Shown: piece after piece, positions 1-8,367 of the stretch
How the letters are laid out: each line of letters starts with the position of its first letter
Position numbering within the stretch: the stretch's first letter is position 1
Assembly (NCBI GenBank): GCA_944381075.1
Contig: CALWJT010000011.1
Location: forward strand, 23,590-87,589
Length of the DNA: 64,000 nt
Direction of reading: 5' to 3'
Source: an uncultured Clostridia bacterium
Lineage (GTDB): Bacteria > Bacillota > Clostridia > Oscillospirales > CAG-272
Position numbers and translations under genes: made by a program
The notes under the pieces: generated by a model
What the model saw: the letters and a program-made list of their open reading frames with translations, nothing else
What the model was told of the DNA's origin: nothing
The model's database searches: none

Positions 1-2
1 GA

Positions 3-1121
3 TGCCTGTTCCGTCATATCCGGTATGAAGCAGAGCTGCGGATCAAAAAAGGGTGGGTAGAAGAAAATTTCAAAAGGATCGGAAGCCTGCCGGTCTTATG
101 CAGCAAGATCCTCCCTTCCCCGCAGGTAGACGGCTATCGGAACAAGGCACAGATCCCGTGCGGCACCGGGGAGGACGGCAGGCCCTCGTTCGGCTTCTTC
201 GCACCGCACAGCCATCGGATCATTCCATGCGGCGACTGCTCGCTTGCGCCGGCATTCTATTCCGCTGTCATACGCTGCGTTTCAAAATGGATGGAACAAT
301 ACGGGATCCGTCCCTATGACGAGGAGGCCGGCAGGGGAACGGTGCGTCACCTTTTCATCCGAGACGGCAGGACAAGCGGCGAGGTCATGGTCTGCATCGT
401 GGCGAACGCGGACTTCCTTCCGCACGCGGACGCTTTGGCGGACAGCCTGCGCAGGGAAATTCCGAATGTCGTCAGCATCCTTTTAAACGTCAACAAAAAG
501 CCGGGCAACCGTATCCTCGGAGATCGGTGCGTCACCCTCTGGGGCAAAGACGCCATAACGGACGTCCTTTGCGGACTTGCCTTTGACATTTCTCCGCTTT
601 CTTTTTATCAGATCAATCACGACGCGGCGGAGCTCCTTTATCGTACTGCGGCGGACATGGCCGCGCTTTCCGGAGAGGAAACGCTGCTGGACCTTTACTG
701 CGGGGTCGGCACCATCGGTCTTTCCATGGCGAGCCGGGCAAAACGTCTTGTCGGCGTTGAAATCATCCCCGAGGCTGTCGAGAACGCACGCCGGAATGCA
801 CGCCGCAACGGTATCGCAAACGCCGAATTCATCTGCGCCGACGCCGGAGAAGCGGCAAAACGGCTCGTCCAGAGCGGACAGATGCCCGATGTCGTGATGC
901 TGGATCCGCCAAGACGCGGCTGTACACCGGAGGTCCTCGATGCCGTTCTGCGGATGGCTCCCTCCAAAATCGTCATGATCTCCTGCAACAGTGCGACCGC
1001 GGCGCGCGACTGCGCCTATCTTGCGGCGCGCGGATATCCCGTGTCGCGCCTGTGCGCCGTCGATCTGTTTCCCCGAACGGGACATGTGGAGACGGTCGCT
1101 TGCCTCGAAAAGAGCAATTAA
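3..1121 (+). CDS. rlmD: 23S rRNA (uracil-C5)-methyltransferase RlmD-type, 5' end outside window
   Basis: SAM-dependent RNA m5U methyltransferase of the TrmA/RlmD family, acting on a 23S rRNA uridine. The frame is open from base 3, so the start and any N-terminal TRAM domain lie upstream of the window. Visible are a Cys followed by the H..Y..EL..K segment of the iron-sulfur region, a PCGDCSL stretch, the SAM loop DLYCGVGTIGL (about nt 690-720), DPPRRG (about nt 904) and the SCN catalytic-cysteine motif (about nt 981). The C-terminus ends in the family signature TGHVETV. The residue after SCN is Ser where Pro is usual, a mild variation. Family is secure; the exact target uridine (RlmD versus RlmCD type) is inferred. 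Confidence 0.9.
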   Translation, partial: CLFRHIRYEAELRIKKGWVEENFKRIGSLPVLCSKILPSPQVDGYRNKAQIPCGTGEDGRPSFGFFAPHSHRIIPCGDCSLAPAFYSAVIRCVSKWMEQYGIRPYDEEAGRGTVRHLFIRDGRTSGEVMVCIVANADFLPHADALADSLRREIPNVVSILLNVNKKPGNRILGDRCVTLWGKDAITDVLCGLAFDISPLSFYQINHDAAELLYRTAADMAALSGEETLLDLYCGVGTIGLSMASRAKRLVGVEIIPEAVENARRNARRNGIANAEFICADAGEAAKRLVQSGQMPDVVMLDPPRRGCTPEVLDAVLRMAPSKIVMISCNSATAARDCAYLAARGYPVSRLCAVDLFPRTGHVETVACLEKSN

Positions 1122-1153
1122 ACGCTCTCTATCCAGAGAACGAAAGGATGCCG

Positions 1154-1175
1154 AACGGGACAAGTCCGTTTTTCT
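1154..1175 (+). terminator. intrinsic terminator after rlmD
   Basis: An imperfect hairpin (AACGGGAC, loop AA, GTCCGTT) runs straight into five T residues, 33 bases after the rlmD stop. Confidence 0.55.
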
Positions 1176-1302
1176 GCCGGCGGACGCCTATCGAAGAGCG
1201 CATACAAAAAGCATCCCGCGCTTCGGGAGCTCCCGCATCCCATTTCCCATTTCATGGCAGAACGATGAACATAAGCCATTCCCATAGAGAAAAGGAGTCA
1301 AG

Positions 1303-1854
1303 ATGGAAATCCAGAATTTGACGATACGCAAAGCCCATGCAGAAGACATCTCTATCCTCTACGCCCTGATAAAAGAATTCGCGCTTTATGAAAAAAGGCC
1401 GCAGGACGTGACAGGAACCCAAGAGCAGCTGCGTCATTGGCTGTTTGAACGGAAGATCGCATCCGTCCTGCTGGCCGAATACAACGGGGACGCCATTGGA
1501 TATGCGTTGTATTATCCTGTCTTTGGGTCGTTTTCCGCAACGGGAAAAGTGCATCTGGAAGATATTTTCATCAGGCAAAAATTTCGCGGCCTCGGCTTCG
1601 GCAAACGCCTGCTGGCCAAGGCCGCCGAGTCCGTGCTCGCCGACGGCTATGAGGAAATGGAATGGAGCTGCCTTGCCTGGAACAAGCCTTCTCTTGCATT
1701 TTATAAAAAGTTAGGCGCGCAGGAGGATACGGGACGAAGATACCTTCGATTGGATAAATCGGCATTGGAAACGATAGCACCGCAGTTCCGAAAAGACGCG
1801 GAAACCGAAGCGTCCGCAAGCGCAGCCTGCGGCACGCCGGACTCAAGCATTTAA
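1303..1854 (+). CDS. GNAT-family N-acetyltransferase (diamine acetyltransferase-like)
   Basis: Acetyl-CoA dependent N-acetyltransferase of 183 aa. The acetyl-CoA pyrophosphate loop is clear (RQKFRGLGFGKRLL, residues 91-104), preceded by the HLEDIF strand and followed by the W.....A..FY.KLGA block (about residues 125-142). These are hallmarks of the spermidine/spermine and thialysine acetyltransferase branch, but the substrate cannot be read from sequence. The start has an AAAGGAG ribosome binding site. The last 25 residues are Ala/Ser/Glu-rich and probably disordered. It is monocistronic between two terminators. Confidence 0.85.
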   Translation: MEIQNLTIRKAHAEDISILYALIKEFALYEKRPQDVTGTQEQLRHWLFERKIASVLLAEYNGDAIGYALYYPVFGSFSATGKVHLEDIFIRQKFRGLGFGKRLLAKAAESVLADGYEEMEWSCLAWNKPSLAFYKKLGAQEDTGRRYLRLDKSALETIAPQFRKDAETEASASAACGTPDSSI

Positions 1855-1984
1855 GCGCGAACGTCAAGGGCATCCGGCAAAACATTTTCAGCCCTCTCCC
1901 GATCGCTGCCATTATCGGCTGAAGGCAAGCGCCTGCTCCTGTCGGCCAAAGCAGGAGCCGCGTATGCCGCAGGCGCTGCATCCA

Positions 1985-2040
1985 GAGCCATTTTCAAAAA
2001 GCCGGCGGCGTGGAACGTCCGCCGGCTTTTATGGCTCTTT
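1985..2040. terminator. long hairpin, probable bidirectional terminator
   Basis: Nested inverted repeat: GAGCCAT outside and AAAGCCGGCGG / CCGCCGGCTTT inside, with a 10-nt loop, followed by CTTTTT. It lies about 130 bases after the acetyltransferase stop. Confidence 0.6.
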
Positions 2041-2046
2041 TTCCGG

Positions 2047-2075
2047 TTGAAATCCAGTAATAAAAATGATAGAAT
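2047..2075 (+). promoter_or_regulatory. sigma-A-type promoter with no gene immediately downstream
   Basis: TTGAAA, 17-base spacer, TAGAAT. The next convincing start codon is almost 700 bases away (2769). A hairpin CGGCAG...CTGCCG (2187-2224) followed by a T-rich stretch could end a transcript of about 160 nt. Confidence 0.5.
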
Positions 2076-2240
2076 ATAGCTACAATAGAAAGAAGAAAGG
2101 CCGGACAGAAGGCAGGGCGCAAAACCTTCCGGAAGAAACAGAAGCCGCCTATTTCCCTTTGGCTCTCCCAAGGCCATGTCCTCAAACGGCAGCTTTCCGG
2201 ATGTGTTTTCAAGGAGCTCTGCCGCCTCTAAGTTTTTCTT

Positions 2241-2768
2241 TTGGATTTTTCTTGCTTGCCGTATATGCGTAAACGCTCCATCTAAAGCCTATTTTTTCGG
2301 CAATACAGCCTTAATTTCTCTTCAGTCAAAATTTTTCTACAGGGTTCAAGCGGAATACGGCAGCGGTTGCAAACGGTCATTCCGGCAGGATGCCTTTTAA
2401 GAATCCCCCCACATGTACAAAAGGGTCAGGGCACGCACCGGCAAAAGCCACGGAAAAGCGGAAAGCAAGCCGCACTTTTCCAAGCTGCTTTCAGGAGAAT
2501 TCAAAAGGAGGCGGGACAATCCTTTGCCGTTTGTTCCAAAAGCCGGAACAAACGCAGAATCCGGTGAAGTCTTTCGGCGCTGCGCACGCACCGCCGAAAA
2601 ATGTCCCTTTTCCGCCGAACGAGGCGGCATCAAGACATCGGCTCCGTTCGGGACACAGCGGCATCTCAACGGTTTTTGCCTCCTTATCCGTCCATTTCTC
2701 TCAAAATTGAAGCAATTTCGGAAGCGCACCCGAAAAAATCATGATAAAATCGGAAAGGAATTGATACG
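2241..2768. other. long intergenic region without a supported gene
   Basis: About 530 bases. Several open frames exist, but none has a ribosome binding site, family resemblance or coding-like composition. It contains a small hairpin (TTTGTTCC...GGAACAAA near 2528-2552). Just before 2769 there is a GGAAAGGA ribosome binding site for the next gene. Confidence 0.5.
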
Positions 2769-3545
2769 ATGAAAAAGAAGATCGCGGTCATTACCGGAGC
2801 CTCCAGCGGGATCGGAAAAAAATTCGCGGAGCTCTTAGAAACCTACGATACCTTTGATGAGGTATGGGTCATCGCCAGAAGGCTGGAACGCTTAGAGGAG
2901 CTGAAAACCAAAATCCCGTTCCCGCTCCGGCCCCTCCCTCTCGATCTTACCTCCCCTGCAAGCTATGAAGCCTACGCGGCGCTGCTCTCTGAGCAAACGC
3001 CGGAAATCACACTGCTCGTAAATTGCAGCGGCTTTGGAAAATTCTGCGCCACGCTGGATGTTCCGCTGGAGGAAAACCTGAATATGGTGGATCTCAACTG
3101 CAAGGCGGTCATGGCAATGTGTCAGCATTCCATTCCCTATATGCCCAAAGGAGCAAAAATCATCAACATCGCATCGGTCGCAGCCTTCCAGCCCATCCCC
3201 TATATCAATGTTTACGGCGCGACGAAAGCGTTCGTCCTAAGCTACAGCAGAGCGCTGAACCGGGAGCTGAAAGCCAAAGGGATCACCGTTACGGCGGTAT
3301 GTCCCTTCTGGACCAAAACCGAATTTTTCAACCGCGCCATCGCCAAGGACCAGAATACGGTGGTAAAAAAATATGTGGCGATGTATGTTCCGGAGCAAAT
3401 TGTCAGAAGAGCGTTCCGGGACGCGAAGCGCGGCCGCGACGTCAGCAAATACGGATTCATCGCAAGAGGACAGATGCTCCTTGCCAAAATGCTGCCCCAC
3501 CGCTTTGTCATGAGCTACTGGATGCACCAGCAGAAATTAAAATGA
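2769..3545 (+). CDS. short-chain dehydrogenase/reductase
   Basis: NAD(P)-dependent classical SDR oxidoreductase, 258 aa. The Rossmann motif TGASSGIG is at residues 9-16, structural Asn at 110, catalytic Ser at 136 (IASVAAF) and the YxxxK pair at Tyr149/Lys153 (YGATK). It resembles the DltE/YqjQ type of general SDRs; the substrate is unknown. The ribosome binding site is GGAAAGGA. Its stop overlaps the next start as ATGA, so it is translationally coupled to the radical-SAM gene downstream. That gene's chemistry gives no clear hint to the SDR substrate. Confidence 0.88.
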   Translation: MKKKIAVITGASSGIGKKFAELLETYDTFDEVWVIARRLERLEELKTKIPFPLRPLPLDLTSPASYEAYAALLSEQTPEITLLVNCSGFGKFCATLDVPLEENLNMVDLNCKAVMAMCQHSIPYMPKGAKIINIASVAAFQPIPYINVYGATKAFVLSYSRALNRELKAKGITVTAVCPFWTKTEFFNRAIAKDQNTVVKKYVAMYVPEQIVRRAFRDAKRGRDVSKYGFIARGQMLLAKMLPHRFVMSYWMHQQKLK

Positions 3546-4447
3546 CAGAGCGATTCGACCTTTACCGCCGCTGTACGCTTTGTCCCCGCCGGTGTGCCGT
3601 AAATCGCGAAAGGGATCGGGGCGCCTGCGGAGAATCGGCGGTGCTGCGCGTCGCGCGGGCCGCGCTTCACTTCTGGGAAGAGCCGTGCCTTTCCGGCAGC
3701 GCCGGCTCCGGCGCCGTCTTTTTCTCCGGCTGCGGACTGCGCTGTCTATACTGCCAAAATTATGGGATCGCCCATCAAAATCACGGAAAAGAAATCGATG
3801 TGCAAAGGCTGTCCGAAATCTTTCTTGAGCTGATGGAAAAAGGCGCCGCCAACCTCAACCTTGTAACGGCCGTGCAGTTCGTCCCGCATGTCATCGCGGC
3901 GCTGGATATGGCAAGGGCCCGCGGACTTGACCTGCCCGTCGTCTACAATTCCAGCGGATATGAAACGATCGACACGCTGCGCATGCTGGAGGGATACGTC
4001 GATATTTACCTGCCGGATTACAAATACTTCGATCCCGCGCTCGCCGCGCGCTTTTCCGCGGCGCCGGACTATCCGGATGCCGCTAAGGCCGCCATCGGCG
4101 AGATGCTCCGCCAGACAGGGGAGCCGTGCTTTGACGCGGACGGCAGGATGCGGCGCGGCGTCATCGTCCGCCATCTCGTGCTGCCCGGACATACGGAGGA
4201 TTCCATAAACGCGGTCCGCCTGCTCCATCGCGCGTACGGCGACCGCATTTACATCAGCATCATGCGCCAGTACACGCCGTGCGGCTCCTTTCCGGAAAAT
4301 CCCGAGCTTTCCCGCAGGCTCACCACCTACGAATACGAAAAGGTCCTCCGTTTTGCGCGCTCGCTCGGCATCACAAAGGGATATGCGCAGCTCGGCGAGA
4401 CAGCCAAGGAAAGCTTTATCCCGGATTTCGACGGAACCGGCGTATAA
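3542..4447 (+). CDS. radical SAM protein, PFL-activating-enzyme-like (COG1313 family)
   Basis: Radical SAM protein of 301 aa. The 4Fe-4S motif CxxxCxxC is at Cys64, Cys68, Cys71 (SGCGLRCLYCQNY). A Cys-rich N-terminus (Cys11, 14, 18, 29) precedes it, as in proteins annotated 'putative pyruvate formate-lyase activating enzyme'. That name is by similarity only: no glycyl-radical enzyme gene is nearby. I chose the ATG at 3542 because it overlaps the upstream stop (ATGA) and the protein then starts right at the conserved Cys-rich module. The frame stays open far upstream, but that part is antisense-like noise inside the SDR gene. A terminator follows. Confidence 0.88.
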   Translation: MTERFDLYRRCTLCPRRCAVNRERDRGACGESAVLRVARAALHFWEEPCLSGSAGSGAVFFSGCGLRCLYCQNYGIAHQNHGKEIDVQRLSEIFLELMEKGAANLNLVTAVQFVPHVIAALDMARARGLDLPVVYNSSGYETIDTLRMLEGYVDIYLPDYKYFDPALAARFSAAPDYPDAAKAAIGEMLRQTGEPCFDADGRMRRGVIVRHLVLPGHTEDSINAVRLLHRAYGDRIYISIMRQYTPCGSFPENPELSRRLTTYEYEKVLRFARSLGITKGYAQLGETAKESFIPDFDGTGV

Positions 4448-4503
4448 CGGAACTCACATTTTTCCCTATCGGGGCCGCGGCTCTTCGCCGCGATACCAAA
4501 AAA

Positions 4504-4535
4504 GCAGGGCGCGTCCGCGCCCTGCCTTTTTCTTT
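4504..4535. terminator. bidirectional terminator between convergent genes
   Basis: Perfect 10-bp stem GCAGGGCGCG / CGCGCCCTGC with a 2-nt loop, flanked by A-rich sequence on the left and CTTTTTCTTT on the right. Confidence 0.85.
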
Positions 4536-4536
4536 C

Positions 4537-5382
4537 TCAAAACCGGATGGAATGGAGCAGCTTTATCCATTTCGGGTCGAAATGATCGACGATCTCGCTG
4601 CGGCCGATGTCCATCGCCTTGATTTTGTCCATATCCTCTTTTGTCAAAGAGAAATCGAACACATCAAAGTTTTGCCTTATTCTGTCCTCGTGAACCGATT
4701 TCGGAATGACCACGACGCCGCGCTGTATATTCCAGCGAAGGGCGACCTGCGCGGCGGTTTTTCCATACCTACTGCCGATTTCCGTCAAAATCGGGTTTTT
4801 GAAAAAGTCATGTAATCCCTCATTAAAAGGCGCCCATGCCTCTGGCACAACATGGTATTCCTTCATGGTATCAATGTTAAGCTGCTGCTGGAAAAACGGA
4901 TGCATTTCCACTTGGTTTAACATGGGTTTGATTGCAAAGGTTTCGCAAAGGTCCGCCAGCACATGGGGATAACAGTTTGCCATTCCAATCGCTTTTAATT
5001 TACCGTCTTTATAGAGCTTTTCCAGCCCGCGCCATGCTCCTATATAATCCCCCATCGGCTGATGAAGAAGCATCAGGTCGATATAGTCTACACCAAGGCG
5101 CTCCATAGACAGCTCCGTTGCTTTGATTGCGCCGTCATAGGAAAAATCCTGTATCCATAATTTAGTGGTGATAAAAATCTCTTCGCGGGGGATCCCGCTT
5201 TCCTTGATGGCGTCGCCGACGGCCTTTTCATTCATGTACCCTTGTGCGGTATCAATCAGCCGGTATCCTGTTTTCAATGCTGTCAGCACAGTATTTTTTG
5301 CCTGCGTATATTCGGGGATCTGATATACTCCAAAACCGAGCATTGGGATTTTTACACCATTGTATAATTCTCTGTATTCCAT
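4537..5382 (-). CDS. aldo/keto reductase
   Basis: NADPH-dependent carbonyl reductase of the aldo/keto reductase superfamily, 281 aa, predicted cytosolic. The catalytic tetrad is intact: Asp44 (RLIDTA), Tyr49, Lys74 (TTKLW) and His107 (LLHQP). It is the third gene of an operon with tetR and a second reductase; the gap to that reductase is only 15 bases. The pair are paralogues of similar length, which suggests duplication. Induction by electrophiles or aldehydes via the TetR regulator is an inference from the layout. The specific substrate is unknown. Confidence 0.92.
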   Translation of the reverse strand: MEYRELYNGVKIPMLGFGVYQIPEYTQAKNTVLTALKTGYRLIDTAQGYMNEKAVGDAIKESGIPREEIFITTKLWIQDFSYDGAIKATELSMERLGVDYIDLMLLHQPMGDYIGAWRGLEKLYKDGKLKAIGMANCYPHVLADLCETFAIKPMLNQVEMHPFFQQQLNIDTMKEYHVVPEAWAPFNEGLHDFFKNPILTEIGSRYGKTAAQVALRWNIQRGVVVIPKSVHEDRIRQNFDVFDFSLTKEDMDKIKAMDIGRSEIVDHFDPKWIKLLHSIRF

Positions 5383-5397
5383 CTCACATTCTTCCTT

Positions 5398-6270
5398 TCA
5401 AGCTGATTCGTCATTTGCGTGGACGTCAAATGCGCTGACCAGCATTTGGGCAACGCCGGGGGCGTCCGGATTATGGCAGCCTTTGCCGGTATCGAGCGCA
5501 CGCATTTTTTCCATCTCGTCCTCGCTTAAAGCAAAATCAAAAATTTCCATGTTGCTCTTGATTCTTGCAGGATTTGTGGATTTCGGGAAAACGATCGCGC
5601 CTTCCTGATGTTCAAAGCGCAGAATAATCTGACCGATGTCTTTTCCGTGTGCCTCGGCAATCTCCTCGATAACCGGATCTGACAGCATTGCCTGATTGCC
5701 CTGTCCGAGCGGTCCCCAGCCCTCAAGCTGTACTCCGGCTTCCGCCATGATTTTGCGAATTTCCTTCTGCTGATAATAGGGATTAAACTCTACCTGATTG
5801 ACAGAAGGCATCGTTTCAAACTGCGGAACAAAGCTGTTCCAGATTTTCGGCGTCATGTTGCTTACGCCAATAGAACGGATTTTTCCTTCCGCTTTTGCTT
5901 CTTCCATCGCTTTCCATGCACCGGGAACATCGCCGTAGGGCTGATGAATTAAGTATAAGTCCATATAGTCCAACCCCAGCTTACAAAGAGAAGCTTCAAT
6001 CCCCTTTTTTGCAGGTTCATAGCCATAATCCTGCAACCACAGTTTACTTGTTAAGAAGATTTCCTCACGGGGAATCCCACTTTCCCGGATGGCTTTTCCT
6101 ACTTCTTTCTCGTTGAAATAGGCAGCCGCCGTATCGATATGCCGGATGCCGAGATCGAGCGCTTCCCGGACTGCCCTATAAGTGCTGCCATCGGCAGGAA
6201 TCCGAAAAGTACCGAATCCATAAACAGGGATTTTTACACCATCGTTCAATGTCACCGTTTCAATTCTCAT
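5398..6270 (-). CDS. aldo/keto reductase
   Basis: Second aldo/keto reductase, 290 aa. Tetrad: Asp46, Tyr51, Lys76, His109. I place the start at the ATG ending at 6270 (protein begins MRIETVTLNDG). An in-frame GTG three codons earlier (6279) lies only 3 bases from the AGAAAGGA ribosome binding site, too close to use. It sits 18 bases after the tetR stop and shares its promoter. Paralogous to the downstream reductase across the whole length. Natural substrate unknown. Confidence 0.92.
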   Translation of the reverse strand: MRIETVTLNDGVKIPVYGFGTFRIPADGSTYRAVREALDLGIRHIDTAAAYFNEKEVGKAIRESGIPREEIFLTSKLWLQDYGYEPAKKGIEASLCKLGLDYMDLYLIHQPYGDVPGAWKAMEEAKAEGKIRSIGVSNMTPKIWNSFVPQFETMPSVNQVEFNPYYQQKEIRKIMAEAGVQLEGWGPLGQGNQAMLSDPVIEEIAEAHGKDIGQIILRFEHQEGAIVFPKSTNPARIKSNMEIFDFALSEDEMEKMRALDTGKGCHNPDAPGVAQMLVSAFDVHANDESA

Positions 6271-6288
6271 AAAAATCACTTATCCTTT

Positions 6289-6888
6289 CTAAATGATATA
6301 CGGTTTTATAATTTCCGGTAAAAACAAACGGCAAAACTCTTTTGTGCGCTCTTCAAAGCTGTAGGCGCCGCCGGACATATCCCAGCAAAGCATTTCGCCG
6401 TAAAGCACATCTACCAATGTATGGGAAAGCGCTTCAACGGGAGTGTCCCTTTTCAGCTCACCCAACTCCACACCCTTTTCGATCATTCCTCTCATGGAAT
6501 CCAAATCCATCCCCAGCTTGTTCTTGTCACCCGGGTTTTCCACAAGGTCGGGGTCTACGGTATTGCGCACCCACTCCTGGCAAAGCTTCAGGCTGCTTTT
6601 TTCAATATAGCCTGAAAAATTCACCATGTAGAATACCAATCGTTCCAGGAAGGTGCCTTCATGCGCCTGTGCATTTTCATAAATTTCCTGATACACCTCA
6701 CGGCTCAAAGCAAAAATAACATCCTCTTTTCGCTTGAAATAGGTGTAAAAGGTTCCTTTGGATACGCCGCACCTTTCGGTGATCTCGTCGACGGACGTGC
6801 CGGCAAGTCCCTTTTCGCAGATGAGCTGCTTTGCCGCCTCCATAAGCCTCGCCCTCGTTTTTGCCGCCGTTTGCTGTCTTGTTGTCAT
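6289..6888 (-). CDS. TetR-family transcriptional regulator
   Basis: Repressor-type regulator, 199 aa from the chosen start. The N-terminal helix-turn-helix covers about residues 31-50 (TSVDEITERCGVSKGTFYTY), the canonical TetR pattern; the rest is the helical ligand-binding domain. I chose the ATG at 6888 because AGGAGG lies 5 bases upstream. It is first in an operon with two aldo/keto reductases. A perfect 31-base palindrome overlaps its promoter, so it very likely represses itself and both reductases until a ligand binds. The ligand is unknown. Confidence 0.92.
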   Translation of the reverse strand: MTTRQQTAAKTRARLMEAAKQLICEKGLAGTSVDEITERCGVSKGTFYTYFKRKEDVIFALSREVYQEIYENAQAHEGTFLERLVFYMVNFSGYIEKSSLKLCQEWVRNTVDPDLVENPGDKNKLGMDLDSMRGMIEKGVELGELKRDTPVEALSHTLVDVLYGEMLCWDMSGGAYSFEERTKEFCRLFLPEIIKPYII

Positions 6889-6920
6889 CGCTTTCCTCCT
6901 GTCTGCGCTTTTGTAAGGAT

Positions 6921-6949
6921 AGAATAACATAACATTGACTAAAAGTCAA
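6921..6949 (-). promoter_or_regulatory. promoter of the tetR-reductase operon
   Basis: TTGACT (6949-6944), 17-base spacer, TATTCT (6926-6921) on the minus strand. The -35 box is part of the right half of the operator palindrome. Confidence 0.75.
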
Positions 6950-6964
6950 TGACTTTTAGTCAAT
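6934..6964. promoter_or_regulatory. TetR operator palindrome
   Basis: Perfect inverted repeat of two 15-base arms around one central base (half-site ATTGACTAAAAGTCA). Its position over the -35 box of the divergently placed tetR gene fits an autorepressor operator. Each arm is itself partly symmetric (TGACT...AGTCA), which could allow two dimers to bind. Confidence 0.8.
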
Positions 6965-6984
6965 AAATAAAATTTTTTATGGGA

Positions 6985-7013
6985 AATAAAAAACGGAACC
7001 CGATGGGGTTCCG
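6985..7013 (-). terminator. terminator of the UDP-sugar pyrophosphorylase gene
   Basis: On the minus strand the stem CGGAACCCC / GGGTTCCG is followed by TTTTTTATTT, about 60 bases past the stop at 7075. Confidence 0.85.
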
Positions 7014-7074
7014 CCTAAATGAGAGAAGGCTTCCAGTTCTGTGGTATTTTGTCCCTTGTGAAATCGCAGAAGCG

Positions 7075-8295
7075 TCACAGCACATAGCCTGCCGCCGACA
7101 GCATTTCCCGCGCCGAATCCACGGAGTCGACGCCATGACGATTTTTCACAGGAGCGAATTCTTCTGCGCGCCGCACCTCATACGGCAGGCAGGAGTCCAT
7201 TCGCTCGACAAGATCTGTCGCCAGCATTTCGTATTTATACCCATTTTCCTGCTCCGGAAAAACCGTCCTGCCGTCGCAGTAATACGGGATCTTTTTGCGG
7301 ACGCGGTGAACGGGCAGCTCCCCCTCCGGCGTCCTTTCCATACGCTCTCTGCGAAACAGATAGTTGAGGATGACCCCGTATTCGATACCGTCCGTACATA
7401 CGGCGCTTTCCTTTAACAGACGGTCGAGCTCATAATACTCGATGACCGCCGGATGCCCTTCGTTCCGGCAAATGAGCCCGATCCTCTCATCCGGCGACGC
7501 CTTGCGGATCACCTTCGCGCCGCAGTCCGCGCCGGAAAGCAGCGTCGCACCTATAAAGGACGGGTCCGCCGTTTTTTGCAGCACGTTGTCGATGGAGACG
7601 ACGTTGAACCATTCGACACCGTCATACTGGGCGCCGGAAAGAAGCCCCGACAAGACAAGCGAGGAGAACCACCCGCCGTTCCCGTTCGGCGACATGGCAA
7701 GGCTCGTTTTTCCGGAAAGCAAAAGCCGCCCGTCAAAGTCCGTCGCCGGCGCCATATCCTGAACATAGGTACGGACATAACGGCTGTCATATCCAAAATA
7801 GCGGCGCGACGCCAAAAATTCGCGTACCTGCGCGTCGCCCGCTCTGCTTGTCATGACAAAAACCGGGAACCACGCGCCGGCGCGGCGCGCCGTCTCGCAC
7901 AGACACGCAAAATGAAATCCGAAGATCGGAAGCGGGCGCGTAAGCCCGATATCGTACATCCCCTTGGGATGGTCAAAGCCAAGCCGCGTCCCCTGCCCGC
8001 CGCAGAGCAGAACGGCAGCCACCTTTCCGCTCCGGACGGCGTCCAGTCCCGCAGCATCCAGCTCTGTACGGCGCGCATCCGCTTTTTCGGCGGTAAAAAT
8101 ATCAATAGGAGAAATCTCATAAACTCGGTTCTGGAAAGAAGTCTCTCCCCGTTTCAAATAAGAAAAATCGATTCCGGCAAGCGCCGAGAGAAAAGTTTCC
8201 TTCTCCGTGCCGGAAAGCGTTTCGAGGTGCCGGATAAGGTGCGTCTGCCCTTCCCGCTCCAGTCTGCTGTACAGCGTCTGCCAATTACAGATCAT
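7075..8295 (-). CDS. UTP--glucose-1-P / UDP-N-acetylhexosamine pyrophosphorylase, UDPGP type I
   Basis: Nucleotidyltransferase of the eukaryotic-like UDPGP family, 406 aa, making a UDP-sugar from UTP and a sugar-1-phosphate. The signature GGQGTRLGFDHPKGMYDIG spans residues 99-117 and holds the UTP-binding loop and Lys111. MSPNGNGG (mid-protein) corresponds to the sugar-binding N-G-G motif of UAP1-type enzymes. Whether it prefers GlcNAc-1-P, GalNAc-1-P or Glc-1-P cannot be decided here. It is distinct from the bacterial GalU and GlmU folds. AAAGGAGGA precedes the start. It appears monocistronic, with its own terminator. Confidence 0.87.
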   Translation of the reverse strand: MICNWQTLYSRLEREGQTHLIRHLETLSGTEKETFLSALAGIDFSYLKRGETSFQNRVYEISPIDIFTAEKADARRTELDAAGLDAVRSGKVAAVLLCGGQGTRLGFDHPKGMYDIGLTRPLPIFGFHFACLCETARRAGAWFPVFVMTSRAGDAQVREFLASRRYFGYDSRYVRTYVQDMAPATDFDGRLLLSGKTSLAMSPNGNGGWFSSLVLSGLLSGAQYDGVEWFNVVSIDNVLQKTADPSFIGATLLSGADCGAKVIRKASPDERIGLICRNEGHPAVIEYYELDRLLKESAVCTDGIEYGVILNYLFRRERMERTPEGELPVHRVRKKIPYYCDGRTVFPEQENGYKYEMLATDLVERMDSCLPYEVRRAEEFAPVKNRHGVDSVDSAREMLSAAGYVL

Positions 8296-8367
8296 AAATC
8301 CTCCTTTGCGGAGTCCGATCTCCTTATATACTATACAAAAGAATAAAAGATAAATATTCCATACGAA

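Noticed and set aside
2413-2772. 119-codon frame before the SDR gene
   Set aside because: No ribosome site, overlaps the SDR start, basic low-information composition.
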